A program made the translations under genes and the position numbers. The notes under the pieces are model-generated. The model saw only the letters and a list, made by a program, of their open reading frames with translations, did no database searches and was not told where the DNA came from. From Mesorhizobium sp. WSM3859 (GTDB lineage: Bacteria; Pseudomonadota; Alphaproteobacteria; Rhizobiales; Rhizobiaceae), in NCBI RefSeq assembly GCF_002295065.1, contig NZ_NSGG01000010.1:1-64000 (forward strand): a DNA stretch of 64,000 nt, written 5' to 3'. Positions 24,464 to 33,152 of the stretch are shown here, in pieces (the first letter of the stretch is position 1; every line of letters starts with the position of its first letter).

Positions 24464-25417
24464 TCACGCGGCCGACTTCGGCCGCTTCCCCTCCACGCAA
24501 TCCCAGAACAGGCTGGCGATATCCGCGCCGCCGAAACGCTGCACTTCGCGCACGCCCGTCGGCGAGGTGACGTTGATCTCGGTCATGTAGTCGCCGATCA
24601 CGTCGATGCCGACCAGGATGAAGCCGCGTTCCCTGAGCGCCGGTCCGATGCGGGCGCAGATCTCGCGCTCGCGCTCCGTCAGCTCGGTTTTTTCGGCGCG
24701 GCCGCCGACATGCATGTTGGAGCGCGAATCGTGCTCGGCCGGCACGCGGTTGATGGCGCCCACCGGCTCGCCGTCGATCAGGATGATGCGCTTGTCGCCC
24801 TTGCGCACGTCCTTGAGATAGCGCTGCACGATATAGGGCTCGCGGAACAGCTGGCCGAACATCTCGAGCAGCGAGGCAAGATTGCGGTCGGCCTCGTGCA
24901 GATGGAAGATGCCGGCGCCGCCATTGCCGTAGAGCGGCTTGACGATGATGTCGCCGAACTCCTTGCGGAAGGCCGCCACCTCTTGAGGATCCTTGGTGAT
25001 CAGCGTCTCCGGCATCAGGTCGGGGAATTCGGTGACGAAGATCTTTTCCGGGCTGTTGCGCACCCAGGCCGGGTCGTTGACCACCAGCGTCTTCGGATGG
25101 ATGCGCTCCAATATGTGCGTGGTGGTGATGTAGTTCATGTCGAAGGGCGGATCCTGCCTGAGCAGCACCACGTCCATCTCGGAGAGATCGGTGCGCACCT
25201 TCTCGCCCAGCGAATAGTGGTTGCCCTTCTCGTCGCGCACCTGCATCTCCTCGACGCGCGCGAACACCTTGCCGTCCCGCATCGATAGCTGGTCGGGTGT
25301 GTAGTGGAAAAGCTTGTGGCCGCGTCGCTGCGCCTCCAGCGACAGCGCGAAGCTGGTGTCGCCTGCGATCGACACGGTGGAGACATGGTCCATCTGGACG
25401 GCGATCTTCAGCGGCAT
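24464..25417 (-). CDS. gshB: Glutathione synthetase
   Basis: A 317-residue ATP-grasp ligase of the usual GshB length. It joins gamma-glutamylcysteine and glycine using ATP in the cytosol. The start MPLKIAVQMDHVSTV is the conserved N-terminus, which decided against a longer upstream frame. Diagnostic segments include VLLRQDPPFDMNYITTTHIL (about 95-114), the ATP-grasp glycine loop GNGGAGIFHL, and FVGIDVIGDYMTEINVTSPT-like sequence near the end (here beginning ILVGIDVIGDY). It starts just after the glycosyltransferase remnant on the same strand. Confidence 0.95.
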   Translation of the reverse strand: MPLKIAVQMDHVSTVSIAGDTSFALSLEAQRRGHKLFHYTPDQLSMRDGKVFARVEEMQVRDEKGNHYSLGEKVRTDLSEMDVVLLRQDPPFDMNYITTTHILERIHPKTLVVNDPAWVRNSPEKIFVTEFPDLMPETLITKDPQEVAAFRKEFGDIIVKPLYGNGGAGIFHLHEADRNLASLLEMFGQLFREPYIVQRYLKDVRKGDKRIILIDGEPVGAINRVPAEHDSRSNMHVGGRAEKTELTEREREICARIGPALRERGFILVGIDVIGDYMTEINVTSPTGVREVQRFGGADIASLFWDCVEGKRPKSAA

Positions 25418-25640
25418 TTTTCCTCTCCGGGGAAACTCAGCCGTCGATATAGGGAAATCGGCGGCTCCTGCCAATCGTGCTCGCTTGGTGCAGACGCTCA
25501 GAGACCGTTTCGAAACTCGCTCTGGCGAGTCATATGGTGGTGATTTCGAGAACCGGAGCGGAGCGAACATTTGGGTCCGTGAGCACCGGAAGCGCAGAAA
25601 ACGCCACCAGATGGCCGCCGGAGTAGAATTCCAAACGGTA

Positions 25641-26027
25641 TCAGCGGTCGAAGACCAGCCTTGAATATCCAACGAATGACAGCGTCATGGCGACGATCGA
25701 GGCGATGGCGAGCGCCGCCAGCGGCGGCAGGGCCGGCAATGCAAAGAGCAGCGCGCAGTAGACCAGGTAATTGACGATGCTGGTGGCGATGCCGACGCTG
25801 CCATAGCGCGCGCCTTCCTGGGCGATGCCACGGCTCGACGGCGCGAAGGTCATATTGCGGTTGATCTGCCAGCTGACGCAGAGCGCGAAGCCGATCGACA
25901 GCACGCGCGCCGCGAGCGCACCGAGCGGCGTGGTGGCAAGCAGCAGCCACAGCGCCGCCGCGTCGGCGGCGAAGCCGATACCGCCGGCAAGAGCGAAGCG
26001 GAAGAGGCGGCCCACTATGCCACCCAC
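25641..26027 (-). CDS. GtrA-family membrane protein
   Basis: A 128-residue GtrA-like protein with four hydrophobic helices (about 7-27, 35-52, 72-92 and 98-118) and the conserved motif WQINRNMTF at about 53-61. GtrA proteins are proposed flippases for undecaprenyl-phosphate-linked sugars used in lipopolysaccharide or wall glycosylation. Its start overlaps the stop codon of the preceding glycosyltransferase gene by one base, so the pair form an operon and probably work together. Confidence 0.85.
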   Translation of the reverse strand: MGGIVGRLFRFALAGGIGFAADAAALWLLLATTPLGALAARVLSIGFALCVSWQINRNMTFAPSSRGIAQEGARYGSVGIATSIVNYLVYCALLFALPALPPLAALAIASIVAMTLSFVGYSRLVFDR

Positions 26028-27031
26028 TAGGCCGCCCGCGAGGCCTTGCCAGCTTCGCCCTTCGGCAAGGCCTGCCCGGATACGGCGCGCTCTGCCCGGC
26101 CGGAGGAAATCGACAGATAGAAGATGCGCTTCTGCTCGGCCCGGCCGCGCGACACCGAATCGAGGATCAGCCCGGTCATCATGGAGAGCATGGCCAGGAG
26201 CAGCATGCCGATCGACAGCACCCAGGTCGGCATGCGCGGCACCAGTCCCGTCTCGGCGAACTCGATGAGCACGGGGATCATCAGACCGATGCTCGCCGCC
26301 AGGAAGAACAGCGCGAATGTGCCGAAGAAGCGCAGCGGCTGCGTCTCCTTCATCAGCATGGCGAACATCCAGAGAATCCTGGCGCCGTCGCGGAAGGTCG
26401 ACAGTTTCGACGACGAGCCCTGCGGGCGGCGGCCATAGTCGAGCGCCATCTCGCTCACCGGCAGTTTCAGCTGCGAGGCATGCACCGACATCTCGGTCTC
26501 GATCTCGAAGCCGCCGGACACCGCCGGGAAGCTCTTGACGAAGCGGCGCGAAAACACCCGGTAGCCGGAGAAGATGTCGGTGAAATCGGTCCCGAACAGG
26601 CCCTTGTAGAGCCGGTTGAAGATGCGGTTGCCGAAGGCATGGCCGTTGCGGCCGGCATCGTCGGTCACGCCGCGCCTGGTGCCCACCACCATGTCGCAGC
26701 GCTCGGTCTGCAGCACGTTGATCAGCTGCGGCGCGTCCTCCGGCGCATAGGTGCCGTCGCCGTCGGCCATCACATAGATGTCGGCCTCGATGTCGGCGAA
26801 CATGCGCCGCACCACATTGCCTTTGCCCTGGCGCGGCTCGCGCACGACGATGGCGCCGGCGGCCCGGGCCTTCAGCGCCGTGAGGTCCTTGGAATTGTTG
26901 TCGTAGACATAGATCGCGGCCGACGGCAGGGTCTCGCGGAAGCGCCGCACGACCTCGCCGATGGTGAGCTCCTCATTGTAGCAAGGCAGGAGCACGGCGA
27001 TGACCGGCTCGTGGCGGACTGCATGCGGCAT
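26027..27031 (-). CDS. Family 2 glycosyltransferase, GtrB/DPM-like
   Basis: A 334-residue GT-A glycosyltransferase. The N-terminal catalytic domain carries VIAVLLPCYNEELTIGEVV (about 10-28), VYDNNSKD (about 42-49) and the metal-binding region YVMADGDGTY (about 90-99), then GTRRGV. Two C-terminal hydrophobic helices (about 237-290) anchor it in the inner membrane. Members transfer a sugar from a nucleotide donor to polyprenyl phosphate. The GtrA gene follows immediately and a large membrane protein diverges upstream, together resembling a GtrABS-type lipid-sugar modification set. Confidence 0.88.
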   Translation of the reverse strand: MPHAVRHEPVIAVLLPCYNEELTIGEVVRRFRETLPSAAIYVYDNNSKDLTALKARAAGAIVVREPRQGKGNVVRRMFADIEADIYVMADGDGTYAPEDAPQLINVLQTERCDMVVGTRRGVTDDAGRNGHAFGNRIFNRLYKGLFGTDFTDIFSGYRVFSRRFVKSFPAVSGGFEIETEMSVHASQLKLPVSEMALDYGRRPQGSSSKLSTFRDGARILWMFAMLMKETQPLRFFGTFALFFLAASIGLMIPVLIEFAETGLVPRMPTWVLSIGMLLLAMLSMMTGLILDSVSRGRAEQKRIFYLSISSGRAERAVSGQALPKGEAGKASRAA

Positions 27032-27157
27032 GTCTGTCTCCGGACGCCCGACCAGCCTCCGGCCGGCCTGATGCCGGTCCCGTCGAGCCGTTTTACTATT
27101 TATTGAAGCCGTTAAGGCTAGGTTTAAACCGATCCTCTCCCGTCAAAGGTCACGGCA

Positions 27158-28954
27158 ATGGGCACAGCCGAGAACGGCGCCGCCTCGTGGAAATCCGACC
27201 TCTTGCTGGCGCTGCTTGCCGCCTTGCTCGCGCTCGCCGTCGACGCGTGGACGGGGTTCGGCCCGCTGACCGATGCCGGCGGCGACAACGACAATCTGCT
27301 GCGCCTCGTCGAGGTCCGCGATCTGCTTGCCGGACAGGGCTGGTTCGACCTGCACCAGTATCGGATGGGGCTGCAAGGCGGCTTCGTCATGCACTGGTCC
27401 AGGCTGGTGGATGCGCCGATCGCCGCGCTCGTGCTTGCCGCCTCGGCGCTCACCGGCAGCAGGCCGCTTGCCGAGGACGTGGCGCAGGTGCTGTGGCCGG
27501 CGCTGCTCTTCTGGTCGACCCTGTTCTTCACCGCGCGCGCCGCGCGCAGTTTCGGCGGCGGCGGCGCGGTGCTGCCCGCCGTCCTCATCGGTGGCGCCGG
27601 CTATTATTTCGTCGGCATCTATGCGCCGGGCGCGCTCGACCATCATAACGTCCAGCTGATGCTTACCATGGCGAGCCTCGCGCTGCTGCTCGAGGCGCCT
27701 GCCTGGCGCCGGGCCGCGCTGTTGTCCGGCCTCTGCGCCGCGCTGACGCTCGCCGTCGGCATGGAAACGGTTCCTTATGTCGCAGCCATCGGTGCTTGCG
27801 TGTCGCTGCTGTTCGTTGCCGATCCAGGCGGCGAGCGGGCGATCGCCCGGGATTTCGGCCTCGGCTTCGCCGGCGTCTCGGCTCTTGTCTTCCTCTCCAC
27901 CATCCCGCCTTCCGCATGGGGCATGGCGCAATGCGACGCCTTTTCGGTCGCGCAATTCGCTGTCGCCGCCATCGCCGGCATCGGGCTGGCGGCGATCGCC
28001 TCGGTCGAGCCCGTTGCCCGCAACTGGCGGCGCAGACTGGGGTCGCTGGCCGCGCTGGGTATCGTCCTCGGCGTGGTCGTGGCGGCGCTGTTCCCGCAAT
28101 GCCTCTCGGCGCCCTATGCCAATCTCGACCCGCGCCTCAAGGAACTGTGGCTCGACCATATCGACGAGGCCCAGTCGCTGTTCACGCTGCTTGTCCACGA
28201 TCCGGCGCGCGTGGCGGCGCGTTATGCGACGCCGCTGGTCGCGATCACCCTGATGGCGCTGCGCTTGCGGGGCGGCGGCTGGCGGCGGCAGGACAGCCTC
28301 GTCGCGGCGCTGCTTGCCGTCTCCTTCGTGGTCGGCGCCTGGCAGCTGCGCGGCACCACCTTCTCGATCGCCTTCGCGGTCATTCCGCTGTCGGCCTGGA
28401 TTGCGAAATGGCGGGCGCGGGCCGAAGCCGGCTCTTCGCCCGGCGTGGCGCTGCGCCTTGCGGCCGTCTGGCTGGTCTCGATCAACCCGGTCTGGACCGG
28501 CGTTGCCGCCGCCGCCTCGGTGGCATTCGAAAAAGTCCCGGCTGCCGCCGACCGCGGCACGACCGACAGGGCCTGCGAGAAGAAGGCCACCTTCGCGCCG
28601 CTTGGCGGCATGGCCGGCACCACCGTGCTTGCGATCTCCAATCTCGGCGCGCCGATCCTCGTCTATAGCGGCCACAAGGTCTTCGCCGGCCCCTACCATC
28701 GCAACGTCGCCGGCAATCTCCTGGCGCTGGATGCCTTTCTCGGCTCGGCCGATGACGCGCGGCGGATCGTCGAGGCGCATCATGTCGGCCTCGTCGCCAT
28801 CTGCCCCGGCAATTTCGAGAGCCGGACCCTGACCCAAAAGGCGCCGCAGGGCTTCCTGGCCGGGCTGCTGCGCGGCAGCGTGCCGGACTGGCTTGAGCCG
28901 GTCAGCGAAAAGGGCAGCCCGATCGAGCTCTATCGCGTCAGGCAAGCCGGCTAA
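27158..28954 (+). CDS. Large membrane protein, possible GT-C-type sugar transferase
   Basis: A 598-residue protein with at least ten hydrophobic helices, starting LLLALLAALLALAVDAW and with a first extracytoplasmic loop containing GGDNDNLLRLVEVRDLLAG and HWSRLVDAPIA. Large polytopic proteins with an acidic first loop often belong to the GT-C glycosyltransferases that use polyprenyl-phosphate sugars. The C-terminal quarter is soluble and periplasmic by prediction. It diverges from the GtrB/GtrA genes across a 126-base promoter region, which supports a role in the same pathway. The exact family is not recognised. Confidence 0.75.
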   Translation: MGTAENGAASWKSDLLLALLAALLALAVDAWTGFGPLTDAGGDNDNLLRLVEVRDLLAGQGWFDLHQYRMGLQGGFVMHWSRLVDAPIAALVLAASALTGSRPLAEDVAQVLWPALLFWSTLFFTARAARSFGGGGAVLPAVLIGGAGYYFVGIYAPGALDHHNVQLMLTMASLALLLEAPAWRRAALLSGLCAALTLAVGMETVPYVAAIGACVSLLFVADPGGERAIARDFGLGFAGVSALVFLSTIPPSAWGMAQCDAFSVAQFAVAAIAGIGLAAIASVEPVARNWRRRLGSLAALGIVLGVVVAALFPQCLSAPYANLDPRLKELWLDHIDEAQSLFTLLVHDPARVAARYATPLVAITLMALRLRGGGWRRQDSLVAALLAVSFVVGAWQLRGTTFSIAFAVIPLSAWIAKWRARAEAGSSPGVALRLAAVWLVSINPVWTGVAAAASVAFEKVPAAADRGTTDRACEKKATFAPLGGMAGTTVLAISNLGAPILVYSGHKVFAGPYHRNVAGNLLALDAFLGSADDARRIVEAHHVGLVAICPGNFESRTLTQKAPQGFLAGLLRGSVPDWLEPVSEKGSPIELYRVRQAG

Positions 28955-29201
28955 AAGGCAAGCGACAAGATTCACCGTCCGCGATCGTGCGACCAGAAGC
29001 CAACCCGGAAAGTGTATTCGGTACTTCTGTTAGAGATTACGCATAAACGAATATTTGGAAGCGCGTCGGAATTCCTTGTCCAAAGCTGGACAAGCGCCAG
29101 CGACGCCAGCAACTCTTGGGTGAAGAAAAACGATTTTCCGATACTTTTCCTAAACGCTTTGCTGCCAGTCTGGCCGAAAATACCGACATAAGAACAGAGG
29201 C

Positions 29202-30554
29202 ATGATGCAAACGACGTTTGGCACCGGTCAGCCAGGCAGGGAAAACACGGATCTGGCCTTGACGGATTCGTTGACCGGGCTCGGCAACCATCGTCGCTTC
29301 TTCGACAAGGTCGATCGCCTGATCAGCGACCGCGCCGACGACCCCGCGCCCTTCACCGTCGGCATCCTCGACCTCGACGGCTTCAAGCCGATCAACGACC
29401 TGTTCGGCCACAAGGCCGGCGACGACATCCTGATCCAGGTGGCGATGCGGCTGCGCGCCTCGATGGACGGCTATTCCACCGTTTGCCGCATCGGCGCCGA
29501 CGAGTTCGCCTATCTCTACCCAATGGTGTTCTCCGAGGAGCAGGCGGCCGAAAAGTCGCGCATGCTGATCGAGATCCTGTCGGCCCCCTATGATGTCGGC
29601 GAGCGCACCGCCAGGCTTTCCGCCTCGGTCGGCTGCTCGCTCTTCTATTCCGGCGACGAGACCACCGAGATCCTCGTCAACAAGGCCGAAACGGCACTCT
29701 ATCATGCCAAGCGCTCGGGCCGCGGCCGCGTCGTCGTCTACACCCGCGAGATGGAGGAGGCGGCCAAGCGCGTCACTCGGATCGAGCAGGCGCTGCGCCG
29801 CGCCGTCTCGGCCGGCGAGGTCGAGCCGCATTTCCAGCCCATCGTCGACCTCAACAGCCGCCGCACCATCGGCTTCGAGACGCTGGCGCGCTGGACCGAC
29901 CGCGACCTCGGCGTCGTGCCGCCATCCGTCTTCATCCCGATCGCCGAGGAACGCGGCATCATCGGCCCGCTGTCGCAGCTGGTGCTGCGCAAGGCGACGG
30001 AAGCGGCGCGCAGCTGGCCGAAGGATCTATTCCTGTCCTTCAACCTGTCGCCCTCGCAACTCGTCGACCAGAACACCGGCCTGCACATCCTCGCCATCCT
30101 CGACCGCACCGGCTTCGACCCGCGCCGCCTGGAGATCGAGATCACCGAGACCGGCCTGATGAATGATCCGGCCTCGGCCGAGAAGATCGTCGCGGACCTG
30201 CGCCGCGTCGGCATCCGCGTCTCGCTCGACGATTTCGGCACCGGCCAGTCCTCGCTCGGCCGCCTGCGCGAGTTCCATTTCGACAAGCTCAAGATCGACC
30301 GCGCCTTCGTCTCCTCCATCCTCGACGACCGGCCCTCGGAGCACATCATCCGCGCCATCCTCGCCATGTGCGAGGGGCTCGGCATGGATGTCGTCGCCGA
30401 AGGCATCGAGGACGAGGCCCAAGCCGACCGCCTCGTCCAGTTCGGCTGCGCCGGCGGCCAGGGCTACCTGTTCGGCAAGCCGGCCGATGCCGACGCCACG
30501 CTCGGCTATCTGCGCGATTCCTATCGCGGCGCGCTGCACGCCAAGGCGATCTGA
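29202..30554 (+). CDS. GGDEF-EAL protein, cyclic-di-GMP metabolism, degenerate GGDEF
   Basis: A 450-residue cytoplasmic protein. A GGDEF domain occupies about residues 15-180 with GADEF (98-102) in place of GGDEF, and an EAL domain occupies about 195-440. The EAL signature reads ETL (226-228) with the catalytic Glu kept. Other phosphodiesterase residues are present: FNLSPSQL, EITETGL, SLDDFGTG, LKIDRAF, EGIED and GYLFGKP. It likely degrades cyclic-di-GMP; the altered GGDEF may be a GTP-binding regulator or a weak cyclase. No sensor domain precedes GGDEF. Confidence 0.93.
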   Translation: MMQTTFGTGQPGRENTDLALTDSLTGLGNHRRFFDKVDRLISDRADDPAPFTVGILDLDGFKPINDLFGHKAGDDILIQVAMRLRASMDGYSTVCRIGADEFAYLYPMVFSEEQAAEKSRMLIEILSAPYDVGERTARLSASVGCSLFYSGDETTEILVNKAETALYHAKRSGRGRVVVYTREMEEAAKRVTRIEQALRRAVSAGEVEPHFQPIVDLNSRRTIGFETLARWTDRDLGVVPPSVFIPIAEERGIIGPLSQLVLRKATEAARSWPKDLFLSFNLSPSQLVDQNTGLHILAILDRTGFDPRRLEIEITETGLMNDPASAEKIVADLRRVGIRVSLDDFGTGQSSLGRLREFHFDKLKIDRAFVSSILDDRPSEHIIRAILAMCEGLGMDVVAEGIEDEAQADRLVQFGCAGGQGYLFGKPADADATLGYLRDSYRGALHAKAI

Positions 30555-30588
30555 CCAATTCGCGGCGCCTAACCGCATATGACAGCGC

Positions 30589-30721
30589 CGGCCCCCTCAT
30601 CCGGCCGCTTCGCGTCCACCCTCTCCCCGACGGGGAGAAGAGACTGGCGCCGACGTCGGCGATCTCCTCTCCCCTCGGGGAGAGGTCAGCCGAGCGAAGC
30701 GGAGGCTGGGTGAGGGGGAGT
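30589..30721. repeat. Palindromic intergenic element near 30.6 kb
   Basis: GCCGGCCCCCTCATCCGGCC, CACCCTCTCCCCGACGGGGAG, then the inverted side CTCTCCCCTCGGGGAGAGGT and GGCTGGGTGAGGGGGAGTGC. It has the same outline as families B and F but its own sequence. It lies between the GGDEF-EAL gene and the galactose operon and may end the former transcript. Confidence 0.7.
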
Positions 30722-30820
30722 GCCTCATTTGTCGGACATAAGCTGCCGAATCCGCCTTTTCGCCCTTGCCCCCCGGCCCGGCGTGGCTAGGATGCGCGCC
30801 GGCCAAAGGGAGAAGAAATC

Positions 30821-31588
30821 ATGATGCCATCGGCACGGTTCGCCGACCTCGACGGCGCCTCGGTGCTGATCACCGGCGGCGGCTCCGGCATCGGCGCGGC
30901 GCTGACCGAAGGTTTTATGCGCCAGGGCTCCAGGGTCGCCTTCATCGACATCGCCGAGAGGCCAAGCACCGCCCTTGCCGGGCGGCTGGAGAAGGAGCTC
31001 GGCCGCCGGCCGCTCCACCTCAAGGCCGACCTGCGCGACATCGAGGCGCTGCGCGCCGCCGCGGCCAAGGCGGCTGAGGCGCATGGCGACGTGACGGTGC
31101 TGGTCAACAATGCCGCGCTCGACGATCGCCACGCGGTGGAAGACGTCACGGTGGAGTTCTGGGACAACAACCTCGCCATCAACCTGCGGCCGCATTTCTT
31201 CACCGCGCAGGCCGTGGCGCCCGGCATGAAGCGCGCCGGCGGCGGCTCGATCATCAACTTCACCTCCACCTCCTATCTGATCAACCATCCCGATATGCCG
31301 GCCTACACGGCAGCCAAGGCGGGCATACTCGGCCTGACCAAGGGTCTCGCCGGCAAGCTCGGCGCCGACCGCATCCGCGTCAACGCGGTGGCGCCGGGCT
31401 GGGTCATCACCGAACGCCAGCGCGAGCTCTGGGTGACCGACGAGGGCCTCGCCGCCCATGTCGCCAAGCAATGCATCAAGGATGTGATGCAGCCCGACGA
31501 CATGGTGGGCACGGTATTGTTCCTGGCGTCGGACGCCTCGCGCATGCTGACCGCCCAGATGCTTATCGTCGATGGAGGCTTCCTGTGA
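30821..31588 (+). CDS. SDR-family sugar dehydrogenase, likely galactose 1-dehydrogenase
   Basis: A 255-residue short-chain dehydrogenase. The cofactor motif TGGGSGIG is at residues 18-25, the NNAAL motif follows at about 99, and the catalytic Ser (NFTSTSY) and YTAAK Tyr/Lys are present. It is the first gene of a four-gene operon with overlapping ends that encodes the later steps of galactonate breakdown. By context it oxidises D-galactose or a related aldose to the lactone, as rhizobial SDR galactose dehydrogenases do. Another aldose or the galactonate step itself is possible. Its stop overlaps the next start by four bases. Confidence 0.85.
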   Translation: MMPSARFADLDGASVLITGGGSGIGAALTEGFMRQGSRVAFIDIAERPSTALAGRLEKELGRRPLHLKADLRDIEALRAAAAKAAEAHGDVTVLVNNAALDDRHAVEDVTVEFWDNNLAINLRPHFFTAQAVAPGMKRAGGGSIINFTSTSYLINHPDMPAYTAAKAGILGLTKGLAGKLGADRIRVNAVAPGWVITERQRELWVTDEGLAAHVAKQCIKDVMQPDDMVGTVLFLASDASRMLTAQMLIVDGGFL

Positions 31589-32517
31589 GCGCGGCACCCG
31601 CGGTCGCCGCGCTCGATTGGGGCACGACGCGGCTCAGGGCCTGGCTGCTCGACAACACCGGCAAGGTGCTTGCCGAGCGGCGGGGCGACGACGGGCTGAT
31701 CACCGCCCGCGAAAAAGGCTTTGCCAACGTGCTGGAAGGCCACCTTGACGCCATGGGCGCGCCGGACACGCTGCCGGTCATCATCTGCGGCATGGCCGGC
31801 TCGCGGCAGGGCTGGATCGAGGCGCCCTATGTCACCGTGCCGGCGCCGATCGGCGCTATCCTGCGCGGCGCCGCCCGCATCGAGGGCTCGCGCCGCGACA
31901 TCCGCATCGTGCCTGGCCTCGCGCAGCGCCAGGCGGCCGCGCCGGATGTCATGCGTGGCGAGGAGACCCAGCTTGCCGGCGCTGGTTTGCCGGCAAAGGG
32001 ACGCCACCTCGTCTGCATGCCCGGCACCCATTCGAAATGGGTCGCGGTCGAGGACGGCGCCGTCGAAGGTTTTGGCACCTGGCCGACCGGCGAATTGTTT
32101 TCGGTGCTCGCCACGCACTCGATCCTGAAACATTCGCTGGGCGAGCATCCCGCTCCCGTCGCCGCGGACAGCCCGTTCTTCCGGCAATGGTGCGAGCGGG
32201 CCCTGGGCGAAGGCGGCGACGTCACCTCGAAACTGTTCGCCATCCGCGCCGCCGGACTGTTGCAGGACCTGCAGCCCGCCGATGCGGCAGCCTGCCTGTC
32301 CGGACTGCTGATCGGCGGCGAGATCGCCTCGGCGAGACGACGCTATGGCGCCAGCGAGGCGCCGGTGGTGCTCGTCGCCTCGGGCGCGCTGGCCACGCTT
32401 TATGGCGCGGCGCTCAGCCTTGCCGGCCTTGCCTTCCGCAGCGTGGACGCCGATGAAGCGGTGCGCGCCGGCCTCGTCGAGGCCGCGCGCGAGAACGGCA
32501 TGATTGGAGGCGCTTGA
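31585..32517 (+). CDS. dgoK: 2-dehydro-3-deoxygalactonokinase
   Basis: A 310-residue DgoK-family kinase that phosphorylates 2-keto-3-deoxygalactonate with ATP. The N-terminal ALDWGTTRLRAWLL is the family phosphate-binding start; CMPGTHSKWVAVEDG and FGTWPTGELFSVLATHS are family signatures. GTG 31585 was chosen because it overlaps the preceding stop by four bases and puts the conserved ALDWGTT eight residues from the start; a much longer upstream frame lies inside the SDR gene. Its end overlaps the aldolase start. Confidence 0.93.
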   Translation: MSAAPAVAALDWGTTRLRAWLLDNTGKVLAERRGDDGLITAREKGFANVLEGHLDAMGAPDTLPVIICGMAGSRQGWIEAPYVTVPAPIGAILRGAARIEGSRRDIRIVPGLAQRQAAAPDVMRGEETQLAGAGLPAKGRHLVCMPGTHSKWVAVEDGAVEGFGTWPTGELFSVLATHSILKHSLGEHPAPVAADSPFFRQWCERALGEGGDVTSKLFAIRAAGLLQDLQPADAAACLSGLLIGGEIASARRRYGASEAPVVLVASGALATLYGAALSLAGLAFRSVDADEAVRAGLVEAARENGMIGGA

Positions 32518-33152
32518 TGAGCCAGACCGCACCTTTCCCGAAGCTCAAGCGCGGCCTTGTCGCCATCCTGCGCGGCCTGAAGCCGTCCGAGGCGGTGGCG
32601 ATCGGCAAGGCGATCCATGACGCCGGCATCGAGGCCATCGAAGTGCCGCTCAATTCGCCGGAGCCGTTCGTCTCCATCGCCGATCTGGTCAAGGCGCTGC
32701 CGCAAAGCGCGCTGATCGGCGCCGGCACGGTGCTGACGGCGGCGGATGTCGATGCCTTGCACAAGGCTGGCGGTCGCCTGCTGGTCAGTCCGAACATCGA
32801 TGCCGAGGTCATGGGCCGCGCCATGCATCATGGCATGGTGACGATGCCCGGCGTATTCACGCCGACCGAGGCCTTCCAGGCGATCCGGCTCGGCGCCTCG
32901 GCGCTCAAATTCTTCCCGGCGAGCGTGCTTGGGTCGAGCGGCATCGCGGCGATCCGCGCCGTGCTGCCACCCGCAACCCCGATCGGCGCCGTGGGCGGCG
33001 TTTCCGACAAGGATTTTGCCGGCTACAAGGCGGTCGGCGTCAGCGTCTTCGGTCTGGGGTCCAGTCTCTACAAGCCGGGCGCGACGGTCGAGGAGGTGGC
33101 GCGGCGCGCCGGTGCCGCCGTCGCCGCCTGGGATGAGGCTTTCGGAGGATGA
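32517..33152 (+). CDS. dgoA: 2-dehydro-3-deoxy-6-phosphogalactonate aldolase
   Basis: A 211-residue class I aldolase of the KDPG/KDPGal family, cleaving 2-keto-3-deoxy-6-phosphogalactonate to pyruvate and glyceraldehyde-3-phosphate. VAILRGLKP, EAIEVPLNSPEPF, IGAGTVLT and the Schiff-base region ALKFFPASV are visible. The PLNSP form is typical of DgoA rather than KDPG aldolase Eda. Its ATG shares one base with the dgoK stop codon, and its own end overlaps the lactonase gene. Confidence 0.93.
   Translation: MSQTAPFPKLKRGLVAILRGLKPSEAVAIGKAIHDAGIEAIEVPLNSPEPFVSIADLVKALPQSALIGAGTVLTAADVDALHKAGGRLLVSPNIDAEVMGRAMHHGMVTMPGVFTPTEAFQAIRLGASALKFFPASVLGSSGIAAIRAVLPPATPIGAVGGVSDKDFAGYKAVGVSVFGLGSSLYKPGATVEEVARRAGAAVAAWDEAFGG

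Noticed and set aside
27143..28975. A 610-codon open frame on the minus strand
   Set aside because: It is antisense to the 598-residue membrane protein, whose hydrophobic-helix pattern is clearly the real reading.
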